Shown here: one piece after another, positions 8,906-17,295 of the stretch | How positions within the stretch are numbered: the first letter of the stretch is position 1 | Layout of the letters: each line of letters starts with the position of its first letter | Assembly (NCBI GenBank): GCA_016787895.1 | Contig: JAEUTN010000005.1 | Span: 1-64,000, forward strand | DNA from: Bacteroidia bacterium | GTDB taxonomy: Bacteria; Bacteroidota; Bacteroidia; B-17B0; Aurantibacillaceae | Direction of reading: 5' to 3' | DNA length: 64,000 nt | Made by a program: the position numbers and the translations under genes | The notes under the pieces: model-generated | Database searches by the model: none | What the model was told of the DNA's origin: nothing | What the model saw: the letters and a program-made list of their open reading frames with translations, nothing else

Positions 8906-8920
8906 AAGCTAATTTAGCTT
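8906..8920. promoter_or_regulatory. Perfect 7-bp inverted repeat before dnaN
   Basis: AAGCTAA (8906-8912) and TTAGCTT (8914-8920) pair perfectly around one base and are followed by TTT. A one-base loop cannot form a stable RNA hairpin without opening some pairs, so a protein-binding palindrome is as likely as a weak terminator. It lies 15 bases before the dnaN start codon. Confidence 0.3.
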
Positions 8921-8935
8921 TTTAAAATCAGAGCT

Positions 8936-10057
8936 ATGAATTTTGTTGTTTCCGCATCCACCTTATTAAAGCACCTGAAGGCCATTGGCGGGGTACTCAA
9001 TACAAACAATTCCATTCCTATTCTGGATTGTTTTTTATTGGAATTAAATAAAAACGAATTGATCCTGTCGGCCAGCGACATGGAGACCACTATTACCTCT
9101 TCCATCAAAATTGAATCTACTTCCACCGGCAGTATTGCCATCCCGGCGAAAACCCTGATGGACGCGCTGGCAAACCTTCCGGAGCAACCCATTTCTTTTA
9201 TCATTGATAAAGCTAAACATAGCGTAAAACTTAAAACTGAAACCGGCGATTACAACATCTCAGGTTTGAACGGGGAAGAGTTTCCAAAAATGCCGGGGCT
9301 TGAATCTCAGGTATCTTTGGTGATAAAAAGCGATGTGTTGTTCAACGCCATCAACAAAACCATTTTTGCAACAGGTAATGATGACCTGCGCCCGGTAATG
9401 AGTGGAGTGTATTGCCAGTTCAGCGAAACCAATTCCATATTTGTGGCTACTGATGCACATAAGCTGGTGCGTTATACCCGCAATGATGCCAAAGCGGGCA
9501 CCAGCGCCTCGTTTATCATGCCTAAAAAACCCTTGAATGTTTTAAAAACCTTACTCACCGGGGTCGACGATGCGGTGAAGGTAGAGTTTAATAAAATCAA
9601 TGCTTTGTTCAGTTTCGGTAATGTAAATCTGGTGTGCCGTTTAATCGATGGCAAATACCCCAATTACGAAGCCGTTATTCCAAAACAAAATCCGAATAAG
9701 CTGACGGTTGACCGCAGTGCGTTTCTCGGCGCTTTAAAACGCGTGAGTGTGTTTTCCAACAAAGCCACACACCAGATTCGCCTGAAAGTTACCGGTAGTC
9801 AGTTGCGCATCAGTGCTGAGGATTTAGACTTTGCCAACGAAGGGCACGAATTACTCACCTGCACTTACATTGGTGAGGACATGGAAATTGGTTTTAACTC
9901 CCGTTTTTTGGTCGACATGGTGAGCAATCTGGATTGCGATGAGATTGTGATTGAGATGAGCGCACCCAACCGTGCAGGCATTATTTTACCGAGCAACAAC
10001 GCTAACCCGGCTGAAGACATTCTGATGCTGGTAATGCCGGTGATGCTGAACAACTAA
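8936..10057 (+). CDS. dnaN: DNA polymerase III subunit beta (sliding clamp)
   Basis: The 373-residue protein is the ring-shaped clamp that tethers DNA polymerase III to DNA. The three-fold clamp domain repeat is recognisable: the N-terminal ALL/ILDCFLLELN region, the central RPVMSGVYCQF segment, VATDAHKLVRYTR, and the C-terminal LVMPVMLNN, which matches the conserved hydrophobic end of beta clamps. The length is normal. It is not next to dnaA or recF, so this is not an obvious replication origin. The HsdR_N-type gene converges nine bases downstream. Confidence 0.96.
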   Translation: MNFVVSASTLLKHLKAIGGVLNTNNSIPILDCFLLELNKNELILSASDMETTITSSIKIESTSTGSIAIPAKTLMDALANLPEQPISFIIDKAKHSVKLKTETGDYNISGLNGEEFPKMPGLESQVSLVIKSDVLFNAINKTIFATGNDDLRPVMSGVYCQFSETNSIFVATDAHKLVRYTRNDAKAGTSASFIMPKKPLNVLKTLLTGVDDAVKVEFNKINALFSFGNVNLVCRLIDGKYPNYEAVIPKQNPNKLTVDRSAFLGALKRVSVFSNKATHQIRLKVTGSQLRISAEDLDFANEGHELLTCTYIGEDMEIGFNSRFLVDMVSNLDCDEIVIEMSAPNRAGIILPSNNANPAEDILMLVMPVMLNN

Positions 10058-10066
10058 TACCGGAAG

Positions 10067-10498
10067 TTACAAACTTGTAAAGTCGGGCAGATCTTGCAAA
10101 AGAGTCTGCCCTTTGTATACGCGGTCTTGCACCCCGTTGCTGATCATCAGGTACCCGGCTTTTAATACCAGATTGTACCTCAGAGCCTGTTCAACCACAG
10201 AGTGATCCAGTGCGACAAAGGGAGCCTTGCATTCCACGACCAGAAGTGGTTTAAGCTCCCTGTACACCACAATATCGTAACGTTTGGATTGTTGGTTGAG
10301 CAGCACTTGTTTTTCAACAGAGATCAGCGAGATTGGAAATTTTTTTACCGAAACCAAATAATGGATGAGGTGTTGGCGCACAAATTCTTCGGGGCTTAAC
10401 ACAAACCAGTTTTTACGAATGGAATCAAATACAAAAGTGGAAGCACCTCGTTTTTCGAGACGCATAGGGTAGCTCGGGTATTTGAGTTGTGGTTCCAA
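10067..10498 (-). CDS. HsdR N-terminal-like PD-(D/E)XK nuclease-fold protein
   Basis: The 143-residue protein matches the small Bacteroidota proteins annotated as type I restriction enzyme HsdR N-terminal domain. The nuclease-fold core is visible as YDIVVY (Asp about residue 75) followed by VVECKAP (Glu-x-Lys about 89-91). It has no helicase domain and no HsdM or HsdS neighbours, so it is not a type I restriction system; a DNA repair or housekeeping role is possible. The start is TTG at 10498, since homologues begin about here and the first internal ATG, at residue 12, would shorten the domain. Confidence 0.75.
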   Translation of the reverse strand: MEPQLKYPSYPMRLEKRGASTFVFDSIRKNWFVLSPEEFVRQHLIHYLVSVKKFPISLISVEKQVLLNQQSKRYDIVVYRELKPLLVVECKAPFVALDHSVVEQALRYNLVLKAGYLMISNGVQDRVYKGQTLLQDLPDFTSL

Positions 10499-10639
10499 AC
10501 AAATTGTGTGTGCTGCAATATTACAAATTCCCGGATATTTTGACGCGTTTTAGAGTTAAGCCTCGTTTTGATTTGTTTACATGCAAACACTATCTAAGGC
10601 TATAATTTTATATCTTTTAGAAGCTTAAATTTAAGGGTT

Positions 10640-10800
10640 GCGTGAGTGATGGAGCGGGTTTGTTTGAGCTCGGGCGAGAGAGGGTGGAGCACAGCGAAGC
10701 CCTTTCCTCGCCCAGCGAGCCGCGAGAGCACGACCCCATGAAGCGAAAAACTACGCGATGGTATTTTGGTTTTTCTGATTCATGGGGGCACGCCCTAAGA
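10640..10800 (+). ncRNA. GC-rich structured element upstream of AMP nucleosidase
   Basis: The 371 bases between the HsdR_N-type gene and AMP nucleosidase hold no credible gene but a clearly structured block. GGGCGAG (10672-10678) pairs perfectly with CTCGCCC (10707-10713), and inside it AGGG (10681-10684) pairs with CCCT (10700-10703), giving a long interrupted hairpin. Further GC-rich words follow, including GGGGGCACGCCC near 10783-10794. The reading frame is open through it, but the encoded peptide looks like translated structure and not protein. I recall similar sequences in Bacteroidota spacers. It may be a dispersed repeat or a structured RNA. The strand is assigned only by the downstream gene. 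Confidence 0.4.
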
Positions 10801-10837
10801 AAACTCCGGAGGATTCCCGCGGAACAAACAATTGTAA

Positions 10838-10846
10838 TATCTTTAC
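10838..10846 (+). promoter_or_regulatory. Candidate -7 box for AMP nucleosidase
   Basis: TATCTTTAC is close to TAnnTTTG and lies 23 bases before the chosen ATG at 10870. It places transcription start downstream of the GC-rich element, which argues that the element is not necessarily part of this mRNA. Confidence 0.35.
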
Positions 10847-10869
10847 ATAAAGGAAAGAACTCAGGAACT

Positions 10870-11643
10870 ATGAAAACGAAAGAGGAGATAGTTGAGAACT
10901 GGTTGCCCCGCTACACCGGGGTAAGGATTGAGGAATTTGGTCAATATATTTTATTGGTGAATTTTTCGAATTACGTGCATTTGTTTGCCGAACAAAACAA
11001 GGTAGACGTCAGGGGAAAAGACAAACCCATGATGAGCGCCACCGCCAACAACATCACCATCATTAATTTTGGAATGGGCAGTGCAAGCGCGGCAACGGTG
11101 ATGGATCTGCTCACCGCAATCAATCCCAAAGCGGTTTTGTTTTTGGGCAAATGCGGGGGATTAAAAAAGAAAAACCAGATCGGGGATTTGATTTTGCCCA
11201 TTGCGGCTATCCGGGGCGAAGGCACCAGCAACGATTACCTTCCGGCTGAGGTGCCGGCCTTACCGGCATTTAATTTGCAGAAAGCCATTTCTTACACCAT
11301 CCGTTTGCAGGACATGGATTACTGGACCGGAACCGTGTACACCACCAACCGAAGAGTTTGGGAGCACGATGATAAGTTTAAAGACTATCTGCGCTCCCTG
11401 CGCACCATGGCGATTGATATGGAAACGGCCACTATTTTTACGGTGGGATTTGCTAACGGCATTCCAACAGGAGCTTTGTTATTGGTTACCGACCAGCCCA
11501 TGATTACCGAAGGCATAAAAACCGAGAACAGCGATCAGCAGGTGACGGTAAATTTTGTGGACCGGCATTTACACATAGGTATTGAATCCTTAAAAGAACT
11601 GCAGAACAAAGGTGTGTCAGTAAAACACCTTCGTTTCGAATAA
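10870..11643 (+). CDS. amn: AMP nucleosidase
   Basis: The 257-residue protein belongs to the nucleoside phosphorylase fold and resembles the short Bacteroidota AMP nucleosidase, which hydrolyses AMP to adenine and ribose 5-phosphate. Visible family features are INFGMGSASAATVMDLL, FLGKCGGLKKKNQIGD, RGEGTSNDY and the catalytic-site segment AIDMETATIF. The start is ATG 10870 (MKTKEEIVENWLPRYTG), which matches the conserved N-terminus; the frame stays open 76 codons further upstream, but only through the GC-rich element. meaB follows after six bases, so the two are probably one operon. Confidence 0.88.
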   Translation: MKTKEEIVENWLPRYTGVRIEEFGQYILLVNFSNYVHLFAEQNKVDVRGKDKPMMSATANNITIINFGMGSASAATVMDLLTAINPKAVLFLGKCGGLKKKNQIGDLILPIAAIRGEGTSNDYLPAEVPALPAFNLQKAISYTIRLQDMDYWTGTVYTTNRRVWEHDDKFKDYLRSLRTMAIDMETATIFTVGFANGIPTGALLLVTDQPMITEGIKTENSDQQVTVNFVDRHLHIGIESLKELQNKGVSVKHLRFE

Positions 11644-11649
11644 AACGGT

Positions 11650-12645
11650 ATGGCAGCAAAAGAGCTAAGCGCTGAAGATTACGTTCAAGGCATCCTGCAA
11701 GGCGATGTGGTGTTGCTGAGCAAGGCCATAACGCTGGTGGAATCGACCCGGGAAGAACACCGGGAACTTTCTGCTCAAATTTTAGAGGGGATTGAGTCAC
11801 ACAGCGGAAAATCCTTTCGGCTCGGAATTACAGGAGTACCGGGGGTTGGGAAAAGCAGTTTTATAGAGCGTTTTGGAAAACTGCTGGTGGAGCAGGGGCA
11901 CAAGGTGGCAGTACTGGCCATTGATCCTTCCAGCAGCAAAAGCAAAGGGAGCATACTGGGCGATAAAACCCGTATGAACGAACTCTCTACCCATCCTTCG
12001 GTTTATATACGACCCTCGCCCAGTTCCGGCAGTCTGGGTGGTGTTACGCGCCACACTTATGAAAGCATGTTGTTGTGCGAAGCGGCAGGTTATGATTTTA
12101 TTCTGATTGAAACAGTAGGTGTTGGACAAAGTGAAACCGCGGTAAGTGGCATCACCGATTTTTTTCTGCTCCTGATGCTGGCCGGTGCCGGCGATGAGTT
12201 GCAGGGCATCAAACGCGGCATCATGGAAATGGCCGACGCCCTGGTGATTACCAAAGCCGATGGAGACAATCTGATTAAAGCCAAAGCGGCACGCACAGAA
12301 TACGCTCAGGCCATGCATTTGTTTCAGGCTGCGGAAAGCGGATGGATCCCTAAAAGTTTGATTTGCTCAAGTGTGAGCGGTGAGGGCATGCAGGACATTT
12401 TAAACATGCTGAACGAATACAAAAACAAAACCACCAGCTCCGGTTATTTTACTGAAAAACGAAAAACACAGCAGTTCCATTTGTTTCAACAGGCCCTTGA
12501 AGAAGAAGTGCTGAGGAATTTCCACGCGAACGCTGAGGTGAAAAAAGAAACAGAAGTGGTATTTACAAAATCCAAAACCGGCAGTATTCAGCCATTTGTG
12601 ATGGCCCGTAAAATTGCAGCGCTTTTTTTCAAATCCGGGAAATAA
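11650..12645 (+). CDS. meaB: MeaB-type GTPase (methylmalonyl-CoA mutase-associated)
   Basis: The 331-residue G3E-type P-loop GTPase protects and reloads methylmalonyl-CoA mutase with adenosylcobalamin. The P-loop GVPGVGKSS lies at residues 62-70. DPSSSKSKGSILGDKTRM, IRPSPSSGSLGGVT and ETVGVGQSE are diagnostic for the MeaB/ArgK group, and TKADGDN is the base-specificity motif. The length is normal. The mutase genes are not in the window. Confidence 0.92.
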   Translation: MAAKELSAEDYVQGILQGDVVLLSKAITLVESTREEHRELSAQILEGIESHSGKSFRLGITGVPGVGKSSFIERFGKLLVEQGHKVAVLAIDPSSSKSKGSILGDKTRMNELSTHPSVYIRPSPSSGSLGGVTRHTYESMLLCEAAGYDFILIETVGVGQSETAVSGITDFFLLLMLAGAGDELQGIKRGIMEMADALVITKADGDNLIKAKAARTEYAQAMHLFQAAESGWIPKSLICSSVSGEGMQDILNMLNEYKNKTTSSGYFTEKRKTQQFHLFQQALEEEVLRNFHANAEVKKETEVVFTKSKTGSIQPFVMARKIAALFFKSGK

Positions 12646-12850
12646 GGGCTTTATCCATCAGAAAGGGGTTTTTTGTCCTTAAGCCTAGGATTACAGCCTG
12701 GATGGTATTTATAAAATCAGTTTAAGTGTCTGATAAACAGGTTAATAACATCGCTGTATAAGTCTTTTTATATTTTCAAATTAAACTTTTTAGTTATCGA
12801 AAATTTTTTTTCTTTTGCAGGACATTAAAAAACAGATCGGGTAAACATTT

Positions 12851-13072
12851 ATGTACTGGACATTAGAATTGGCAAGTTGGTTAGAGGACGCTCCCTGGCC
12901 GGCATCGAAAGACGAATTGATTGATTATGCCATGCGCAGTGGCGCACCGATGGAAGTGATCGAAAACCTGCAGGAGATGGAGGACGAGGGTGAGGTGTAC
13001 GAAAGCATTGAGGAGATCTGGCCCGATTATCCCACCAAAGATGATTTCTTTTTTAACGAAGACGAATTTTAA
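12851..13072 (+). CDS. DUF2795 family small acidic protein
   Basis: The 73-residue protein begins MYWTLELASWLEDAPWPA and ends in a very acidic tail. This is a strongly conserved small protein of Bacteroidota in the DUF2795 family; its function is unknown. The segment from residue 20 to 60 (DELIDYAMRSGAP, VIENLQEMEDEGE) looks like a small helical domain. It stands alone between a 205-base spacer and a good terminator, so it is probably a single-gene transcript. A TTCTTTTGC word near 12809-12819 could be part of its promoter. Confidence 0.8.
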   Translation: MYWTLELASWLEDAPWPASKDELIDYAMRSGAPMEVIENLQEMEDEGEVYESIEEIWPDYPTKDDFFFNEDEF

Positions 13073-13094
13073 ATTCTCTTCCTAAAACTTAAGA

Positions 13095-13122
13095 GCCGTC
13101 ACCGATAGAGTGGCGGTTTTTT
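13095..13122 (+). terminator. Rho-independent terminator after the DUF2795 gene
   Basis: GCCGTCAC (13095-13102) pairs with GTGGCGGT (13110-13117) around a seven-base loop, with two G-U pairs, followed by six T. It sits 22 bases after the stop codon. Confidence 0.75.
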
Positions 13123-13129
13123 ATTTAAG

Positions 13130-13228
13130 TCAAAAGATTTAAGTCAAAAGTTAAAAGGGCCTATAGGATCTTTAAACCTTCAACTTTCTAAACCTTCTAA
13201 ACTTTCTGAACCTTCTAAACTATTAAAG
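13130..13228. repeat. Low-complexity direct repeats upstream of ftcD
   Basis: The word TTAAGTCAAAAG occurs twice (about 13125-13160), followed by a run of AACCTTCTAAACTTTCT-like units at about 13175-13222. Similar words occur in the 420-590 spacer. Such pyrimidine-rich runs are common in Bacteroidota spacers; no function is evident. Confidence 0.5.
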
Positions 13229-13260
13229 AAATGTTTAGATTTAATCCATTAAACTTTACT

Positions 13261-14949
13261 ATGGAACCAATTATTGAATGCGTGCCCAATTTCAGTGAGG
13301 GACGGGATATGGGGATTATCAAATACATCACCAACGAAATCGAAAGTGTGGAAGGCGTTAAATTGTTGAACGTGGATCCCGGCAAAGCCACCAACCGAAC
13401 CGTGGTAACCTTTGTGGGTCATCCCGAAGCCGTTATCGAAGCCGCTTATTTGGCCATAAAAAAAGCCGGAGAGCTCATCGATATGAGTAAACACAAGGGC
13501 GAACATCCCCGTATGGGCGCCACCGATGTGTGTCCTTTGATTCCCATTGCCGGTATCAGTATGGCCGAAACGGCTAAATATGCTCAGCAACTTGCTCAAC
13601 GTGTGGGTAAAGATTTAAACCTTCCGGTGTATTTGTATGAAGAAGCTCAGTCCAATAAAACCCGAAGCAATTTATCGGTGATACGCGCCGGGGAATACGA
13701 AGGCTTTTTTAAAAAAATAAAACTGCCCGAATGGAAACCGGATTTTGGTCCCGCCGAATTTGATGCCAAACGTGGCGCCACCGTTATTGGTGCCAGGGAT
13801 TTTCTGGTAGCCTATAACATCAATTTAAATACCACCTCCACCCGCCGTGCCAACGCAATTGCTTTTGATGTGCGCGAAGCAGGACGTGTGGTTCGGGAAG
13901 GCCATCCCATCACAGGAAAAATAGTAATGGGTGCCGATGGCAAACCAAAATTTACACCGGGCACTTTAAAATGTGTGAAAGCCATCGGTTGGTTCATAGA
14001 GGAGTACGGCGTGGCACAGATTTCCATGAACCTCACCAATATCAATGTAACTCCTGTTCACATTGCTTTTGATGAGGTGTGTAAAAAAGCCACGGAGCGC
14101 GGACTGCGGGTCACCGGTTCGGAACTGGTGGGATTGATTCCCCTCAAAGCCATGCTGGATGCAGGAAAATACTTTTTGAAAAAACAACAACGTTCTGTTG
14201 GGGTCTCTGAATCTGAACTGATCAAGATTGCCATCAAATCTTTGGGTCTGGATGAGTTGGGTCCATTCAAGCCCGAGGAGCGCATCATCGAATACAAATT
14301 GCGGGATGCAAAAAATGCACGCCTGGTGAACATGAGTCTGACGGCTTTTGCCGATGAAACAGCCAGTGAAAGTCCGGCTCCTGGCGGAGGCTCAATCGCT
14401 GCTTATGTGGGCGCATTGGGCATCAGTTTAGGCACCATGGTGGCCAATTTGAGTTCCCACAAAAAAGGGTGGGACGAGCGCTGGAAGGAATTCAGCAATT
14501 GGGCGGAGAAAGGACAGAAGATAAAAGAAGAACTTATAAAACTGGTGGATGCGGATACAGCGGCGTTTAACCGTATTATGGCGGCTTTTGCCTTGCCTAA
14601 AGGAACAGAAGAAGAAAAAAAACTCAGAACACAAAGCATACAGGAAGCCACCAAATTTGCCATCGAGGTACCCTTTAAGGTGATGGAATTGTGCTATGAA
14701 AGTTTAGAGACCATCAAAGTCATGGCGGAGATCGGCAATCCCAATTCGGTGAGCGATGCCGGGGTAGGGGCCTTGTGTGCCCGCAGCGCGGTGATGGGGG
14801 CTTTTATGAACGTGCGGATTAACGCGGCGGGTTACGAGGATAAAAATTTTGTAGCCGAAATTGTAAAAAAAGGAAAAGCCATTGAGGACAAAACCATAAC
14901 AAGTGAGGCGGAGATTTTGAAGATTGTGAATGGGAAGATTGGAATATAA
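13261..14949 (+). CDS. ftcD: Glutamate formimidoyltransferase / formimidoyltetrahydrofolate cyclodeaminase
   Basis: The protein of about 562 residues joins two activities in histidine degradation and one-carbon supply: transfer of the formimino group from formiminoglutamate to tetrahydrofolate, and its cyclodeamination. The transferase N-domain starts at IECVPNFSEGRD, with HKGEHPRMGATDVCP and TRSNLSVIRAGEYEG. The cyclodeaminase domain starts at about residue 365 with ETASESPAPGGGSIAAYVGAL, the glycine-rich tetrahydrofolate site. ATG 13261 is chosen because homologues begin MEPIIECVPNFSEG; an upstream ATG at 13231 would add ten residues. No other hut genes are nearby. Confidence 0.93.
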   Translation: MEPIIECVPNFSEGRDMGIIKYITNEIESVEGVKLLNVDPGKATNRTVVTFVGHPEAVIEAAYLAIKKAGELIDMSKHKGEHPRMGATDVCPLIPIAGISMAETAKYAQQLAQRVGKDLNLPVYLYEEAQSNKTRSNLSVIRAGEYEGFFKKIKLPEWKPDFGPAEFDAKRGATVIGARDFLVAYNINLNTTSTRRANAIAFDVREAGRVVREGHPITGKIVMGADGKPKFTPGTLKCVKAIGWFIEEYGVAQISMNLTNINVTPVHIAFDEVCKKATERGLRVTGSELVGLIPLKAMLDAGKYFLKKQQRSVGVSESELIKIAIKSLGLDELGPFKPEERIIEYKLRDAKNARLVNMSLTAFADETASESPAPGGGSIAAYVGALGISLGTMVANLSSHKKGWDERWKEFSNWAEKGQKIKEELIKLVDADTAAFNRIMAAFALPKGTEEEKKLRTQSIQEATKFAIEVPFKVMELCYESLETIKVMAEIGNPNSVSDAGVGALCARSAVMGAFMNVRINAAGYEDKNFVAEIVKKGKAIEDKTITSEAEILKIVNGKIGI

Positions 14950-15043
14950 AGAAACGGGTGAAGGCAGTTGCAAAGGTTGTGCGTGCTTGAGAATGGATTT
15001 ATGTCGCTTAACGGAAACTTGGCGGTGATTTAACTAAACCTTG

Positions 15044-15051
15044 TAAATTTG
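15044..15051 (+). promoter_or_regulatory. -7 box immediately before the NfeD-like gene
   Basis: TAAATTTG fits TAnnTTTG exactly, with a TTG at 15019-15021 as a possible -33 element 22 bases upstream. It ends six bases before the ATG at 15058, so the transcript would have almost no leader. Confidence 0.5.
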
Positions 15052-15057
15052 ATAACT

Positions 15058-15624
15058 ATGGAAATCTTAGAAAACTTAGACACATTACTCAAAACTTTTT
15101 GGCTTGTAGCAATTCCGACAAGTATAATTTTTATCATTCAGACAATTATGACCTTTATCGGCGCAGACTCATCAGATGGAATTGAAGCTGACTTTGATGG
15201 AGATTTAAGCGGAGCGGATGCTCCATTTCAACTTTTTTCTCTAAGAAACTTAATTAATTTTTTATTGGGTTTCAGCTGGACAGGTATTTCGTTTTATACA
15301 ACCATTTCAAATAAATCATTTCTTATTATTTTATCGTTAGTGGTAGGAATTTTATTCGTCTATTTGTTCTTTATTATAATCAGACAAGTGCAAAAATTAG
15401 CAGAGGATAATTCTTTTAAGATTGCCAGCACACTAAACAAAACAGCAGAAGTTTATTTGACGATTCCGGAAAATAAAAAAGGAAAAGGCAAAATAATGAT
15501 TAGCATAAATGGTGCTTATCATGAATTGGAAGCAATGACCGAAAAGGACAAAATCCCATCAGGTTCAGTTGTTCGAGTGGTAAAAATAGAAAATAATAAT
15601 ATCCTAATAGTAGAAACAATATAA
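15058..15624 (+). CDS. NfeD-like membrane protein, flotillin partner
   Basis: The 188-residue protein has about three hydrophobic segments (near residues 14-35, 60-80 and 87-110) and a C-terminal soluble beta-rich part of about 75 residues (TAEVYLTIPENKKGKGKIMI ... GSVVRVVKI) with the look of the NfeD OB fold. NfeD-type proteins are normally encoded next to SPFH/flotillin proteins and act with them in membrane microdomains; a flotillin gene follows after ten bases. ATG 15058 is used; a TTG three codons earlier is unnecessary. Its codons are richer in A and T than those of the flanking genes. Confidence 0.75.
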   Translation: MEILENLDTLLKTFWLVAIPTSIIFIIQTIMTFIGADSSDGIEADFDGDLSGADAPFQLFSLRNLINFLLGFSWTGISFYTTISNKSFLIILSLVVGILFVYLFFIIIRQVQKLAEDNSFKIASTLNKTAEVYLTIPENKKGKGKIMISINGAYHELEAMTEKDKIPSGSVVRVVKIENNNILIVETI

Positions 15625-15634
15625 TCAAATCAAT

Positions 15635-17143
15635 ATGACACCTATTACTATCATAGTAGTTACGGCAGTAGTTTTATTCGTAACAATTTCAGCTTTAATC
15701 TCAAGGTATAAACGCTGTCCGTCCGACAAAATTTTGGTCATTTATGGCCGAACAGGTGGCACATCAGCTAAATGTGTTCACGGTGGTGGTGCTTTTATTT
15801 GGCCGGTTATTCAAGACTTTGCTTTTTTAGATTTAAAGCCTCTATCAATTGAGGCTAACTTGACAAACGCACTAAGCCGGCAAAACATCAGAGTAGACGT
15901 TCCTTGCCGTTTTACAATTGCAATTTCCACTGAAACTGATAGTATGAACACGGCAGCCGAAAGATTATTAGGTTTATCTTCCGAGCAAATTCAAGAATTA
16001 GCAAAAGACATTTTATTCGGACAATTACGTTTAGTAATTGCAACAATGACCATTGAGGAAATTAATTCTGACCGTGATAAATTTCTTGACAATATCTCAA
16101 AGAATGTTGATAGCGAATTAAAAAAAATCGGTTTAAAATTAATCAATGTAAACGTAACAGACATTAAAGACGAATCGGGTTACATTGAAGCGTTAGGAAA
16201 AGAAGCAGCAGCAAAAGCAATAAATGAGGCGAAAATAAGCGTTGCAGAACAAGAAAAAATCGGAGAAACAGGAAAGGCATTAGCAGACAGGGAAAAGGAC
16301 ACCCAAATCGCAGAAACCCATAGAGACAGAGACGTAAAAATTGCGATTACCCAAAAAGACAAGGAAATAAGCATCGCGACAGCAGTTAAAGATGAAACGA
16401 TAGGTAAAGCTGAAGCACAAAGAGATACAAGGGTTAAGACTTCAGAAGCAAATGCCATTGCGATAAAAGGAGAAAACGAAGCTAAAATTGCCATAGCTAA
16501 TTCAGAAGCACTCCGAAGAGAGAAGGAAGCTGAATCGTTAAGAATTGCTATTACAGCAGAGAAGGTTCAACAAGCTAAAGCATTGGAAGAATCGTATGTT
16601 GCAGAACAAAAAGCCGAATTAGCACGTTCGGAAAGAGAACGTTCAACACAAATTGCAAACATTGTTGTTCCTGCTGAAATAGCTAAACAAAGAGCCATTA
16701 TTGAAGCCCAAGCCGCAGCAGAAACAATAAGAGAAAATGCAAAAGGAGAAGCTGATGCAATTTTCGCCAAAATGGAGGCGGAAGCAAAAGGATTATTTGA
16801 AATACTAACAAAACAAGCAGAAGGTTACAAAGAAGTTGTAGCCGCTGCTGGTGGCGACCCAAATAAAGCATTCCAACTACTATTAATTGAAAAATTACCT
16901 GAGCTTGTTAGGACACAGGTCGAAGCTGTGAAGAACATTAAGATTGACAAGATTACTGTTTGGGATTCGGGTAACGGCCAAGGCGAAAACGGAAATTCTT
17001 CCACTGCAAACTTCGTTTCTGGAATGATGAAAACAGTTCCCCCTTTAAACGACTTATTTAATATGGCCGGACTAAATCTACCAACATACTTAAAAGGTTC
17101 AGACGACCAAACAATCAAAAAGGACGGGGACAAAAAAGAATAA
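15635..17143 (+). CDS. Flotillin / SPFH domain protein (YqiK-FloT type)
   Basis: The 502-residue protein has an N-terminal membrane segment (residues 4-21), an SPFH/band-7 domain (about 25-200; RCPSDKILVIYGRTG, PSIEANLTNALSRQN-type region, GQLRLVIATMTIEEI) and a long Ala/Glu/Lys-rich coiled coil (about 200-430) in which the EA repeats of flotillins are visible. Flotillins form oligomeric scaffolds in ordered membrane patches. Neighbouring NfeD-like and CPBP protease genes fit a membrane-quality or stress role. Arg is mostly AGA/AGG and Ala mostly GCA, unlike the flanking ftcD and pirin genes. Confidence 0.9.
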   Translation: MTPITIIVVTAVVLFVTISALISRYKRCPSDKILVIYGRTGGTSAKCVHGGGAFIWPVIQDFAFLDLKPLSIEANLTNALSRQNIRVDVPCRFTIAISTETDSMNTAAERLLGLSSEQIQELAKDILFGQLRLVIATMTIEEINSDRDKFLDNISKNVDSELKKIGLKLINVNVTDIKDESGYIEALGKEAAAKAINEAKISVAEQEKIGETGKALADREKDTQIAETHRDRDVKIAITQKDKEISIATAVKDETIGKAEAQRDTRVKTSEANAIAIKGENEAKIAIANSEALRREKEAESLRIAITAEKVQQAKALEESYVAEQKAELARSERERSTQIANIVVPAEIAKQRAIIEAQAAAETIRENAKGEADAIFAKMEAEAKGLFEILTKQAEGYKEVVAAAGGDPNKAFQLLLIEKLPELVRTQVEAVKNIKIDKITVWDSGNGQGENGNSSTANFVSGMMKTVPPLNDLFNMAGLNLPTYLKGSDDQTIKKDGDKKE

Positions 17144-17295
17144 ACTACCAATAACAACACCTACAAATTATGCCACGCACTTCGTTAATTTGAATCCAGG
17201 CGAACTTCCAGACATAAATTCACTGACCGCAGCAAACGTGCAGCAGCAAATCCTAACTTAAAACATTTTTTGTCAAAATAATTGCAAGCCCTCGA
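17144..17295. other. Spacer between flotillin and the CPBP protease gene
   Basis: No gene is visible. The phrase AATTATGCCACGCACTTCG at 17167-17185 and the tract after it resemble spacers that I associate with accessory gene cassettes in Bacteroidota, but I see no integrase and no clear inverted core sites. Confidence 0.3.

Noticed and set aside
8865..10060. Replication origin next to dnaN
   Set aside because: No dnaA gene, DnaA-box cluster or A/T-rich unwinding tract is seen; the neighbours are T9SS and DUF4340 genes.
10642..10869. 76-codon N-terminal extension of AMP nucleosidase
   Set aside because: The extension covers the GC-rich hairpin element; homologous proteins start at the ATG at 10870 and a -7-like box lies at 10838-10846.
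16180..16770. Minus-strand frames opposite flotillin
   Set aside because: They arise from the biased Ala/Glu/Lys codons of the coiled coil; the peptides are Ser/Ala-rich low complexity.
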